Origin: Eutypa lata
Lineage: Eukaryota > Ascomycota > Sordariomycetes > Xylariales > Diatrypaceae
Direction: 5' to 3'
DNA: 64,000 bases
Assembly (NCBI GenBank): GCA_022661535.1
Contig: JAKULF010000003.1
Coordinates: 1,922,001-1,986,000 of the forward strand
Shown: positions 21,682 to 31,927 of the stretch, in pieces
Numbering within the stretch: position 1 is the stretch's first letter
How the letters are laid out: each line of letters opens with the position of its first letter
Made by a program: the position numbers and the translations under genes
Notes under the pieces: model-generated
What the model saw: only the letters and a program-made list of their open reading frames with translations
Database searches by the model: none
What the model was told of the DNA's origin: nothing

Positions 21682-22864
21682 CTATTTGTTTTTCTTTCCC
21701 CGTTTCGGCCCCCTTTTGTCGGGAACCAATGTAGCCAACCCCTTTTTGGCGCGTGCTTGCTTTCTTTCCACCGCTTGCCAGTTATACCTATCGGGTCTAG
21801 TGCTCCAATTATTCTTGTCAAAGTAGGAGTTGTAATAGAGTGGATCTCCTTCGAATTCGTCATTACTCGAATCGGTAATACTCTGATTTACGGAGTGGCG
21901 TCTCAGGCGAGAGCAATAGTCTGGATTAGGTGCCATCCGGTCCCACTGCCACAGCCTAAGTTAGGCGGTTTAGAAACAAACCATGGTGTACATAATTGTA
22001 GAAATTGCTTACGATTGGCTCTTCACCGGGGTGCTTTTCGTTCCAGAGGTCAATTAACTCATCGAATTGATAAGCATCTATGTGAGGCCCTGTGTTCCAG
22101 TCCATAATTTTCTCGACAATATGAGATGTAAGGTAGGGATGTGGTGCTGTCCCTGTACTGCTGAAATCGAAAAGGGTTCCGTTTCGGTAGTTTTCTGCGA
22201 CAACATCCCTGACGAATATACCGTTCCGATTGAGGCCTCGCAAGTTCCTAGCCATCTTCGGAACTATTTCTCGAGTGAATTGGAAGTCGAAGAGCTCGAA
22301 TTGAGTTAACTTAGTTTGGTTCGGTATCTTCGGTGGTTGTAGTAATTCCTTAACGATTGCTTGAATGGGTCGATTCATATCTTCAGGACTCCTTTGCCGG
22401 TCTATGTCCCAATGCTCGTCATCCTCGTAGGTTTGGGCCTTAAAGTTTCTTTTGTGTTCTTCGCCAAGCATTATATATCCATAACATTTAACCGCCAAGT
22501 CTTCTTTCTGCAGTTCTTTGAGCCTCCCAAACGCTCGACATTCGCACTAGAATGGGTGAGTATACGTAACGACTTCTTCATTATTCAAATGAACGCCGTA
22601 CTCGTCGTTTCCTGTGTCAAAGTTACAATGAAATTTGAACTTCTATGGGCTTTTATGTACGTTCCCTCATCCCATAAAGAGCTATCTGCTATCGCTTACC
22701 ATCTTTAAAGCGAAAGCGTTGCCATTAATTCGAACTTCCCATGTCCAGGCATGGCGGCCTTCCCCTAGCTCTTGAACAAAAACGATGTCTAGCGGTTTAT
22801 CTCCGACCTTGAAGTGGTGCAAACGCGGTCCTGGGATCCGAAGCAGTGGTTTAGCTCCCCCCAT
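21682..22864 (-). CDS. FTA2-like (kinetochore Sim4 subunit FTA2 family, kinase-fold) protein, interrupted by TAG
   Basis: Exons 22864-22700, 22642-22013 and 21945-21682 give a 352-codon frame. Matches the fungal FTA2/kinase-like pattern: LLRIPGPRLHHF near the start, IVFVQELGEGRHAWTWEVRINGNAFALK (a degenerate glycine-rich loop and the VALK-type lysine), CECRAFGRLKEL, DLAVKCYGYIML, IVKELL, MARNLRGLNRNGIFVRDV (the catalytic-loop position, RDV..EN), LFDFSSTGTAPHPYL (DFG-like position) and a FDELIDLWNEKHPGEEP tail, then APNPDYCSRLRR. Codon 87 of this model is TAG (22547-22549) where the family usually has a Tyr in a PFY.ECRA motif. Without it the frame is open end to end. The same TAG could serve as a phase-0 acceptor for intron 1, removing 32 codons including part of the kinase N-lobe. 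Likely a young pseudogene; function of intact homologues outside yeasts is unclear. Confidence 0.7.
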
Positions 22865-23555
22865 CAGTTCAAAAGCGTTTATTTTTGGCCAGGCTTAGCA
22901 CTGATGAATAACAGTTTTCAATTGTTGCTAGGATAGTTAAATCAAATCTCAGACAAAGAGAAATCGCGTTCTCTAACACTTATAGATGGGTTGCTTTGTC
23001 TCTATGTACGAGGCTCTGTTTTTGTTACTACCGCTATGATTGTGCGTCGATCATGCTCTTCACCCTTTTCGAGAGAATAATTATAATTCTCTGTACTATT
23101 CTAGGATCTGGTCTCGCTACTTATGCTTAAGAAAAATACTAGCTTACACATTTCTGAGCTTAGTCGACATCGGGCAGATAACTTCGCGTTCACCTCAACA
23201 ACTTTATTTTATTATGAATTTTACTAGCATATTTCTCTATTTTAATGTCTTTATTGACTTGTCTGCTCAAAGGTTAACCAACTTACCTGAAATCCCTATG
23301 TGTAACCGTTAGCTGCTAGGATAGCTAAGTACTTGGTCATTATTATAATGCTGGGATGATGTGTGTTGGTTTAACCCCTTGCTTCCTGCTGCTGGGGAAC
23401 GATGAGCTTAGTCATGCTTGTCACGGCTTAAAAAGTGTAGGATTGTTTGCCTACCTACAATAAACCATTGCAACCTCACCCCCACCCCCCAATCCCGCAT
23501 ACTCTCTACCATCCATTCTCCCCATTCGTCATTCTCCCATGATTCCATAGTCGCC
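22865..23555. other. Intergenic, divergent promoters
   Basis: About 690 bases between the FTA2-like gene (-) and the P450 gene (+). AT-rich in its middle (23040-23320), pyrimidine-rich just before the P450 start. No gene supported. Confidence 0.5.
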
Positions 23556-25258
23556 ATGTCTAGCGATCCCACCTTATTCTTAATATTCGCCAGTGTTGTC
23601 ACTCTTGCCTACTTCGCAACCCGTAATATGTTCGGTCATGACCCTCGCGAACCGCCGATGGCTCTACAATCGATTCCTATTGTTGGTCATATGGTCGGCC
23701 TATCCCGGAGAAAGTTCAACTATTATGTTGACCTTAGGTATGTCAACGCCCCTTCTGATCGCTATGGTTATCTGTACTAAGACCTTATCTCAGCCAGCAG
23801 ACAGGCTCGCCCATCTTCACTATGTCTCTCCCAGGACAGAAGATGTACATAGTGACAGACCCCGACCTTATTCAGACGGTGCAGAAGCAGCACAAGATCC
23901 TAGCATTCCCACCTATCGAAGCCAAGTTCGCGTCCAAAGTGTGTGGAGCCAGTATTGAGGCCCAGGCCATCCTGGCCCAGAACGTTAATGGTGACGAGGG
24001 CGATTTCGGTCTGTCCATGGATTCCTACACTGCGATGCGGGACTCGCTCAAGCCCGGGTCTCAGCTCGACGACATGAACCGTGTCATGATTCAGGAAATC
24101 GCGGAGTCGCTCGATGGGCTGCAGCCGGCCAAAGGAGAGTCTCGGAAGGTGGGAATGTACTCCTGGCTAAGAGATGCCGTCACCACAGCTACTACTAGGT
24201 CTGTGTACGGTCCGATGAACCCGTACGATGATAAGGCTATTGCCGATGCTTTCTGGTAAGTGAATCTAAAATAGGGGCTCTAGATTGGCGATTATATACC
24301 TAATCTGACCTTCATCGGGCTTAGGGAATTTGAAGGTGGTCTCATGTCTATACTGGTGGGATTTCTTCCTTCAATCACCGCTCGGAAACCTATTGCAGCT
24401 CGAACTAGGGTTGCTAAAGCCTTTGAAGCATATTATAGAGCTGGTGGAGTACAGAAGGCATCGGCCCTCGCTCAGAAACGATACCAAGCAGAAATCGACA
24501 ACAATGTGCCACTGGAAGATATTGCCCGCTACGAAGTTGGAGGTTCAATTGCTGTCTTGGTTAATACGGCTCCTACAGCCTTCTGGATGCTTCTTTTGCT
24601 CCACTCCACGCCGGGTCTCCTTGATGACATCCGGAGGGAAATTGATGCTTGCACTAAAACAACAACGGAGACCGGTTCTACCATAAAAACCCTTGACATC
24701 ACCACCCTTAAGGAGAGCTGTCCACTATTGTTATCCTCCTATCAGGAGATCCTCCGTTATCGATCCATGGGAACATCCGTGCGCGAGGTCATGGAAGAGA
24801 CATATCTTCAACAATGGGTACTGAAGAAAGGCGCTATGCTACAGATGCCAAGCCGTATAATCCATCAGGATGTTAATCTCTGGGGCTCCAATGTCGACGA
24901 CTTTAATCCCCGCAGATTTCTCCCGGAAGAGAAAAAAAGCCGTCCGCGCGATGTCTGCTTCCGCGCGTTCGGTGGCGGTAAGACGCTCTGTCCTGGCAGG
25001 CACTTCGCAACCAACGAGGTTCTTGCTGCCGTCGCCGTCTTCATCGCAAGATTGGACATGAGCCCTGTAGAGGGCGAGTGGAAGCTGCCAACTACGGCGA
25101 ACACCAATGTTGCTGCTGTTGTCATGGAACCAGACAATGATATCCAAGTTGAGATCAAGACGCGACAGGGCTTCGAGGATGTCAAATGGTCTATTAACCT
25201 TCATGGTTCGGAGAAGATTTTTGCTATGGTGACAGAAGATAATGAGAAGATGGAATAG
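23556..25258 (+). CDS. Cytochrome P450, CYP7/CYP8-like I-helix type
   Basis: Exons 23556-23737, 23794-24255 and 24325-25258; 525 residues. A short N-terminal ER anchor is followed by SIPIVGHMVGL. Conserved P450 elements are all present: the ExxR motif (QEILR, about residue 356), a PERF-like FNPRRFLP, and the heme loop FGGGKTLCPGRH with the axial Cys at about 437. In the I-helix the usual AGxDT is replaced by VNTAPTAFW, the Asn-Thr-x-Pro-x-x-Phe-Trp form known from CYP7 sterol hydroxylases and CYP8 prostacyclin synthase, so the substrate may be a sterol, a lipid peroxide or a related hydrophobic molecule (inference). The gene is tail to tail with the MFS gene (100 bp apart) and one gene from a flavin monooxygenase. 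All three splice junctions restore frame and the expected 'LxxxxxPIFT' spacing. Confidence 0.93.
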
Positions 25259-25358
25259 TAGTCCTGGGATAATGTTGTAATTAAATGTTCCCCGTCTATA
25301 AGCTGGACTCTGCTGGTTATCTCTAGTTGCCTTGTATCAGAGCCTGTCCACCCATTTC

Positions 25359-27279
25359 TTAAATGGCGGTGACTTCCACATCACTCCGTTTCCGCAGTCG
25401 GCTGAAGAATCTCCTCTCTTCAAAGATCTTCACGTCGTCTCCATTATATACCTTACCTTCCTTCTTTGCCTTTCTAACGAGTCTACGGACTCTCATCACG
25501 TCATACTCGGTATTTCTTGTAAGCCACCACGTCCACAGATTCGCGAAAAAGGCAGCTACGGTTCCAGCAGCGGCAATGGCGAAGGATTGCTTGTAACCAT
25601 CATATGCCCACTTCTGCTGGAAGAGCTGCGGCGCCGTCACGGTGCCCACTTGCCCGATGGCATTCTGAAATCCGAGAGTAAATGCGGCACCAGTTGAACC
25701 ACTTAGTGTGGCTGACCGCCATGCCCAAAAGGGAATGAAGTATGTCGAGGTGAACATGGTACCGAGAATGCATGCTATGTAGATTCCAATACGCGAGGTG
25801 ATGGTGAAGAAGAGCACGAAGCAGATGACCATCCCGGTCATGATGGTCCTATATTATAATTAGAGAGATCCATGGCAAAGAAGTATTCAATGTCTTACAT
25901 GACATAAAGCGGCCGGACAATATATGCCTTTCCAAGAAACCAGGCGGAGAATATAAGTCCCAATATCGAAGCAACTGCAGGCGGGATATTTAGCAACTGG
26001 TTATTAGGGAGTGTTGTAAAGCCCAGGTTCGTCACAATTGTGGGAAGGTACCAGGTCAAGGCGTAGTTTCCGAAGTTCACTAGCATCTGGGACAACATAA
26101 AAGACCACGTAATGGGGGACTTGAGAGACGCAATGATTTCCTTCTTCGAGAAGAATGGATCACTCGTCAATGGGGCGTTTTCGGGTAGGCGAACCTCGAT
26201 GAATTCCTGTTCTCGGGGCGTGAGCCATCGGTTGCTTCTTGGAGACTTGGGGTAGTCCGGTAATATGTAGAATACTGCCCCGGCGAAGAAGATGGTGACT
26301 ATGCCTTCAATAAGATAAACCCTGCATCAATTAGTTAGAAAAGTAAGCCTTTTCAATGAATATCGAGAACACATACCATCTCCATGCGCTGAGACCCCCC
26401 ACTCCGTTCATATAGCTAATGCCATAACAGAGCAAGGACCCTACGACATTGGAGAAATTCTGGATAGTGAAGAACCAGGCCACCGGCCTAGCCATCTCAT
26501 CCGTGCGATACCAACTCGATAACTGGAGCATGACTCCAGGGAACATTCCAGCTTCGAACATACTAATAGGGCGTCAGCTCTACTCGATATTCGGAGGACT
26601 TTACGGATCTTCAACCCTTATTATAAGGTGCCTTACCCCAGAAGAAATCGCAACGCATATAAAGCCTGTCGATTTTGAACAGCCGCATGACAAGCTACAA
26701 TTATGCCCCAACACAGGAAAATTCGAGCTTGCCATATATGCGGGCTCATTCGTTTCAAAATCAAGTTGCTCGGCGTCTCAAAGAGAATATAGGCAATCTA
26801 TCTCGGATTAGTATAATATCTAGTTATCCTATATCCCCGGCGAGCCTTACACCATAGATGGATTGGACCCAGTTGTACTGGTCTGCAGTCATGTTCAACT
26901 CCGTTATCACATTGCTTGGCTCTCCGACCTGGAGGACTTTGACGTTGGCAGCATTGTTGGTGTCGATCTATTCGGCATTAGCGAGTTCAGATGTAACCGT
27001 TGCTATGGAACAAAGTAGTCTGTAGGAGCTCACCTGCTTAATCATGTACATGAGACCTATCAACACGAAGAACTTTCGGTCGACCTTTCGCATTATCGCC
27101 GCCCCTTCAGCAGCAGAAAATGTCTCCAAGAATCTAGACTTCGCATCCCCGTCATCGTGTATGTTTGTCTTGTCTGCTCGAGCTACGGTTGCATTGGCCT
27201 CCTTTCTGACCTTCGCTGCATCGTCTGCTGCTCCCTGGCTGGCACCGATGTCCGGCAGAGATGCCGATGACGAAGCCAT
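25359..27279 (-). CDS. MFS transporter, Dal5/anion:cation symporter family, six exons
   Basis: Exons 27279-27034, 26967-26851, 26797-26637, 26562-26377, 26321-25899 and 25848-25359; every phase agrees and the product is 540 residues. The N-terminus is polar; TM1 follows a DRKFFVLIGLMYMIKQIDTNN segment (a variant of the usual LD..N..NA). Family motifs: MTADQYNWVQSIYGIAYILFETPSNLILKR (split over two exons), LRFLLGMFEAGMFPGVMLQLSSWY, a central loop with LTPREQEFIEVRL, and a C-terminal half with 6 further helices (PIVTNLGFTTLP, IPFWAWRSATLSGSTGAAFTLG, GQVGTVTAPQLFQ). It is divergent from the flavin monooxygenase gene (634 bp shared upstream region) and convergent with the P450, suggesting that it imports or exports the substrate or product of these oxidases. 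Confidence 0.92.
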
Positions 27280-27913
27280 GTTAAAGTGTTACATAGGCAA
27301 GTACATGTGTTTGCGGAATTATCAAGGGCGTGCTGGCTCAATATAAGAAGAGCCGCATTTTTGAGTCTCTTCTCGGCAACTCAACCCATCTGGCCGATAA
27401 TCTGATTACGGGGCAACTGAACGGGAAACATTGCCCGTTTATCACCGATAGCAATATGGCGTGCTTAGAACTAAAATGATATTCCTGCGGCACAATTCGC
27501 CTGATCAAGATGGTTGTGGATGATGACGTGTTTGACCCGAATATGGCGCCAACGTGGGGTTAAATGTAACGTGTCGAATTTCTTGCAGTAATAATCTAGA
27601 TATCAAAATGAAAAACGTGATATTGTTTTGTTGACTAAAGCAAACGAACACTTCTCTGATAAAATACCACCATCGCGGAGTAGTATGATGGAAGAATGGC
27701 GAAATCTAACCCTTGATTGTCTATAGGTAGGCAGTGGTATCATAAATAGGAGTCAGCAGGATCATGTTTATTGAAGGGCACAATTAGAGATATTCTGCTG
27801 CCAGTTAGGATACAGCTAATATACCAGATTGACTATCTCATTGTATCAAGGAGAATTAAAAACTCTTCCAGCATAATTTGGCAATTGGTGAATTTGCATC
27901 GCTTTAGTGACCT
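27280..27913. promoter_or_regulatory. Shared divergent promoter of the MFS and flavin monooxygenase genes
   Basis: 634 bases between two start codons pointing away from each other. It contains two CCGATA boxes (near 27403 and 27445; HGATAR-like, the type bound by GATA nitrogen regulators) and a CGG palindrome at 27421-27438. Co-regulation of the two genes is an inference from the arrangement. Confidence 0.45.
27421..27438. promoter_or_regulatory. Candidate Zn2Cys6 binding site, CGG-N10-CCG palindrome
   Basis: Sequence acgggaaacattgcccgt has perfect 5-bp inverted ends (ACGGG/CCCGT), that is a CGG...CCG pair with a 10-base spacer as bound by dimeric fungal Zn2Cys6 factors. It lies about 160 bp from the MFS start and 475 bp from the monooxygenase start. 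No regulator gene is visible in the window. Confidence 0.4.
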
Positions 27914-29759
27914 ATGATTCGTGAAGTGAGTATCATGACGTTGTCAGGGTCAAATGAAGGGGCTGCCCCAAATGGGAGCACCAAGAAGCAAATAATCCTG
28001 AACGGGTTCGACATGTTCACGGTCGGCCATCTGTCCTTTGGGCAGTGGAGGAACCCCAAAGATCGAGCTAAAGACAAGCGACGAGATTTATCGTATTGGA
28101 CAGACCTCGCCAAGATCCTGGAGAAAGGCGGCTTCACGGCACTGTTCCTTGCTGACACTTTCGGTGCTTACGACACGTGGGTATACGCTCTTCTCGACAG
28201 TCATTGACCTATCGCTGACGAGGATATGAATTGCAGATACAAAGGGAGTGCCGAGCCAGCGATTAGAACTGGGAGCCAGTTCCCAATGGCCGACCCTGTC
28301 ATTGTAAGCTTAAATTATATGTATTGGCGTGATAAGATGTATATGAATTTACGTGGCTAACTATTGGATAGCCAGTTTCGGCGATGGCAGCGGTTACAAA
28401 AAGACTTGGGTTTGCTATCACAACTTCCACTTCATACGAACAACCTTACGTGGTGGCCAAACGCTTCAGCACGCTTGACCACCTGACCAACGGTCGCTTC
28501 GGCTGGAACATCGTGACAAGCTGGAAAGAGTCAGCGTCGCGAGCAGTAAGGGGATTCTGTTCTGAAAGAAAGTATTTGTGGCTAACTGTTATAAGGTTGG
28601 GCTTCCACTAGTCGATCATGACAAGCGTTACGAAATTGCCGATGAGTACCTGAGGGTCCTATATAAGTAAGTGAGCTTTGAATTATTTTTAATATTAATA
28701 GTAAGCTTTGATGGCTAACATTCTCTCAGGCTCTGGGAAGGTTCGTGGTCAGATACAGCCCTGATCGAAGACGCCGAGAAAGGTATCTATGCAGACTACG
28801 CACAAATTCGGACTATCCATCACCAGGGTGAAAAGTTCCGGGTTGACGCCCCGCATATCGTTGATCCCTCGCCTCAGCGGACACCTGTATTATTTCAAGC
28901 CGGTACCTCACCGTGAGTAGAGACCAAGCCTACTTACCGGATCACTACTTCCCCCACCCAAAATATCTAATCTGACAATCACCAAAAATACAGAGCGGGT
29001 ATCAAATTCGGCGCAACCCACGCTGAGGGGATCTTCGTCTCAGCCCTATCACCGCATGTCCTAGCGCCGCGAGTCAAAGCGATCCGCGAGGCGGCCGCCG
29101 CGGCGGGCCGGGACCCGGCCTCGGTCAAGGTGCTCGCGATGGTGACGCCGATCGTGGGCGCGACGGAGGACGCCCGCCGCAAGTACGAGGATGCGCTGCG
29201 CTACGTGCTGGTCGAGGGAGGATTGGCCCAATTCAGCGCGACCACCGGTATCGACATCTCCCAGTTCGACTTGGACCACGAGCTGACGCCCGACGACATC
29301 TCGGTGCTCGCGCGCGTCCACTCCGCCATCGGTAACCTGCAGTACCGCGGCGACGACGTGCCGCTGCTGACTCCCCGGAACCTGGGGACTGTCAGCGCGA
29401 TTGGTGGCATGGGCGCTATGCCTGTCGGTACGGCTGCTGAGGTCGCTGACATTCTGGAACAGTGGGTCGACATCGCTGACGTGGACGGGTTTAACTTGGG
29501 TTATGTCGTCACGCCTGGCAGCTTCGAGGATGCCGTAAATTATTTGATCCCGGAACTGCGACGGAGAGGGATATATCCACCTGATAGTCAGGAGGAGGAG
29601 GTGGAGGAGGAGGGTGGACGCACGACTCTAAGGGAGCAGATATACGGAAAAGGCTCACCTCACCTCAGGGCTGATCATCCGGGATTTCAGTACAAGTACA
29701 ACACCTACGAGGATACTGTTGCTAGGGAACATCAACCAGATGGCAATAATACGACGTAG
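27914..29759 (+). CDS. FMN-dependent monooxygenase, NtaA/SnaA/DmoA family (bacterial luciferase-like)
   Basis: Exons 27914-28176, 28237-28303, 28372-28545, 28596-28666, 28730-28912 and 28994-29759; 507 residues (500 from the second in-frame ATG at 27935). Two-component flavin monooxygenases of this family use reduced FMN from a separate reductase to oxidise substrates such as nitrilotriacetate, dimethyl sulfide or dibenzothiophene sulfone. Seen: NGFDMFTVGHLSFGQWRNP, the TIM-barrel strand GGFTALFLADTFGAYDTYKGS, RTGSQFPMADPV, TKRLGFAITTSTSYEQPYVVAKRFSTLDHLTNGRFGWNIVTS, YEIADEYLRVLYKLWEGSW, HQGEKFRVDAPH and PVLFQAGTSPAGIKFGATHAEGIF, then a long C-terminal part with DGFNLGYVVTPGSFED. The third exon pair is joined by very short exons (67 and 71 nt). 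The last exon is noticeably GC-rich at 29040-29400. A flavin reductase partner is not in the window. Confidence 0.93.
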
Positions 29760-30596
29760 TGGCTAGATTTTACGTCTATTGTACCAGATAATATAATTGC
29801 TGCAGTGCATGAGTTGCCTCCACGATCTGTTGCGAATCTTATGGTGAATTTCGGAGACCGACTGATTGCCTTTTATACCGAAACAATCAATCGACTTAAA
29901 AAACACACTTCCCAAATACACACAGACAGATTACGTGGAAAAACAAGGTGGATTTATGGTGGTCGAAGTAACAGCTACCATGTGCGTTGGATGCCCAGGG
30001 TTGAAAACAATTCAATAATATCAATTTGTTGTTATCCTATATTGATTGATTGAAAAAGCGTATTGATCAATAATATTGATCAATGCATTGATATTATTGA
30101 ATTGTTTTCAACCCTGTGGATGCCCCAGGACCATAGGACACCAAATTGTACTTTTTGAAAGACCTAGGTTTTATCCATAACAACATCAGCTTGAACATAA
30201 AGAAATATCTTACACCTATAAGTCGCTTTCAAAACAATTAACACATTTTCCTCTTAGGTAGGCCCCCTAATATATGTACTTGGTTTATCTTTACACTAGA
30301 AATTATCTTTTGCCATCTTTTAATTAGAATAATCTTACCTTGTACTTTTCATTCCGGAATAATAGTTACTTTTCGTCAAATAAATAAGGATTATTCGAAT
30401 GAAAACATGCCATTTAATTTGGTAACGACCTGACCAATACATCAGACAACGACACTCAGAATCAAGAACTTGAAGTTATCAGAAATGATGTCACAATCAA
30501 CTGACTAGGCATGCTTATCATTGGTTAGAGCTTTGCAGCATTGAGTTCTACGAATAATAGGGGAGTCGGAAATTAATACACGAGCCCATGGGAGCC
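29760..30596. other. Intergenic, AT-rich, holds a MITE
   Basis: About 840 bases between the monooxygenase and the next hypothetical gene (convergent). Apart from the inverted-repeat element at 29996-30116, it is AT-rich without open frames of interest. Confidence 0.6.
29996..30116. mobile_element. hAT-like MITE with perfect 30-bp terminal inverted repeats
   Basis: 121 bp. The left end (29996-30025, beginning CAGGGTTGAAAACAATTC) is the exact reverse complement of the right end (30087-30116). It is flanked on both sides by TGGATGCC (29988-29995 and 30117-30124), an 8-bp target-site duplication. TIRs beginning CAGGG with 8-bp duplications are typical of the hAT superfamily; no transposase, so a non-autonomous element. 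The 61-bp centre has further short palindromes (ATTGATCAAT). Identity of the two arms shows no RIP-type damage. Confidence 0.88.
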
Positions 30597-31451
30597 CTAA
30601 TCTTCGCTCGTTTCGTCAACATCCGCGCCCATTAGTTCAAGCACACGGCCGAGACCATTTAACCCCTCCAGGCAGTACGCGTCTGCTTCGTCCCGAACCC
30701 ACTGAATCTTCTCCGCCAAGGAGCCTTTCGCATCCGCGGCACTGCCCACCCTGATCCGGTCTTCAGCACTCATGCTCTCCAAGATCCGTATCATCGCGTT
30801 CGGGATCTCGGCATCCCACTGCAGCTCCTTCCTGACTTCGTGTCCCAGGGTGTCCTCTCCAAGCAACATGGTCTTGAGGATCTTGCGCATCGTCTCCAAG
30901 GCGCTTTGCTTGGTCCCAAGGGGGCTGTTGGCCTTGGTCTGCGTGTTGATTTCCCGGATGCACTCATTGATTTCCCCGAGGGCGTCGCCAGAGGCATCGT
31001 ACTGTTTGCTACTGCTTAGTCTGGTGTAATGGCTGCTGTTTAGCACGTGCCAGGCTTCTTTGCTGTGGTGGTCGAAGTTAATAGGCGGAGCCTGAGCTAT
31101 CTGGTGGTAAGCTAGCTGGATAGCGTCCTGGGCCGAGGGACTGCCGCGGATGGTCGCTAGATTGATGAGAACGGCCCGGACAGTCGCATCGTCCAGCTCA
31201 TCGACCATATTTTTAAAGCTTAGGGGCGCTGCAGTTGTGGGTTCCGCTTCCAATCTCTGTCTCTTGTTGTCGGGAACCTGCTGCAAAGGTGGAAGACTGG
31301 CGGACGTAGCTCCACCATATCTATCGATGGGCGCGCGGAGCTCTGCAAATCTGGGGTCGAAATAATACGCGTCGCCAGGCTGAACCCAGCAACTACCGCA
31401 ACTGGGGGCGCCACATCCCCCACCATCACAGCCTCTTGATCTTTTGGACAT
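30597..31451 (-). CDS. Hypothetical protein with N-terminal Cys cluster
   Basis: Single exon, 284 residues from the ATG at 31451. The first 25 residues carry four Cys in a C-x4-C-x4-C-x2-C arrangement (RGCDGGGCGAPSCGSCW), which could bind metal. A basic KRQRLE follows near residue 65 (possible nuclear signal). Residues about 75-280 look like an all-helical folded domain: SFKNMVDELDDATVRAVLINLA, HHSKEAWHVLNSSHYTRLSSSKQY, GEINECIREINTQT, ALETMRKILKTMLL, and an acidic C-terminus. I believe similar 'SAWHVLN...KQY' proteins occur across Pezizomycotina, but I cannot name a function. Codon use is ordinary, in contrast to the decayed genes that follow. Confidence 0.65.
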   Translation of the reverse strand: MSKRSRGCDGGGCGAPSCGSCWVQPGDAYYFDPRFAELRAPIDRYGGATSASLPPLQQVPDNKRQRLEAEPTTAAPLSFKNMVDELDDATVRAVLINLATIRGSPSAQDAIQLAYHQIAQAPPINFDHHSKEAWHVLNSSHYTRLSSSKQYDASGDALGEINECIREINTQTKANSPLGTKQSALETMRKILKTMLLGEDTLGHEVRKELQWDAEIPNAMIRILESMSAEDRIRVGSAADAKGSLAEKIQWVRDEADAYCLEGLNGLGRVLELMGADVDETSED

Positions 31452-31927
31452 CACGATATTTGAATTGTGTAACTTAGAAGAACGTGAATGATGTTTGGTT
31501 TAGGCTGGACGTTGATTATGTACCATGGAATTGGTCTTTTCGTTACCCGGACGACATTTTCTTAAGGGGTGGACCCGCTTATAATCTCTTATTATCAAGC
31601 TTGGAAGATAAGCATAGCCCGGAATAACTATAGATTACTTACGCATTCCACCTAGCTGGGTACGGGCGGTCCCTTTAACATAAGGGGCTCTTCTTCCGAT
31701 AAGTCCATGACCTGCAAAAATTTGAAAGAGGCGTATATCGTGCTTTACTTCGACAGGAGCAGCTGTCAAAACATCCAAGCAAGCATCCCCCTCGCCCCCC
31801 TTTTCCTCGTGAATCCTACCTGCCGTCCCCCTATCTCAGCAACATATACCTTTTCTACTCAAATTGGCCATTCAAACCTGAAGATCATTACGTCATAGGC
31901 ACGACAAGAACGACTGTTTAGTGTAGT
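31452..31927. other. Intergenic spacer
   Basis: About 480 bases: promoter side of the Cys-cluster gene and the 3' end of the STAND pseudogene. No gene seen. Confidence 0.45.
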
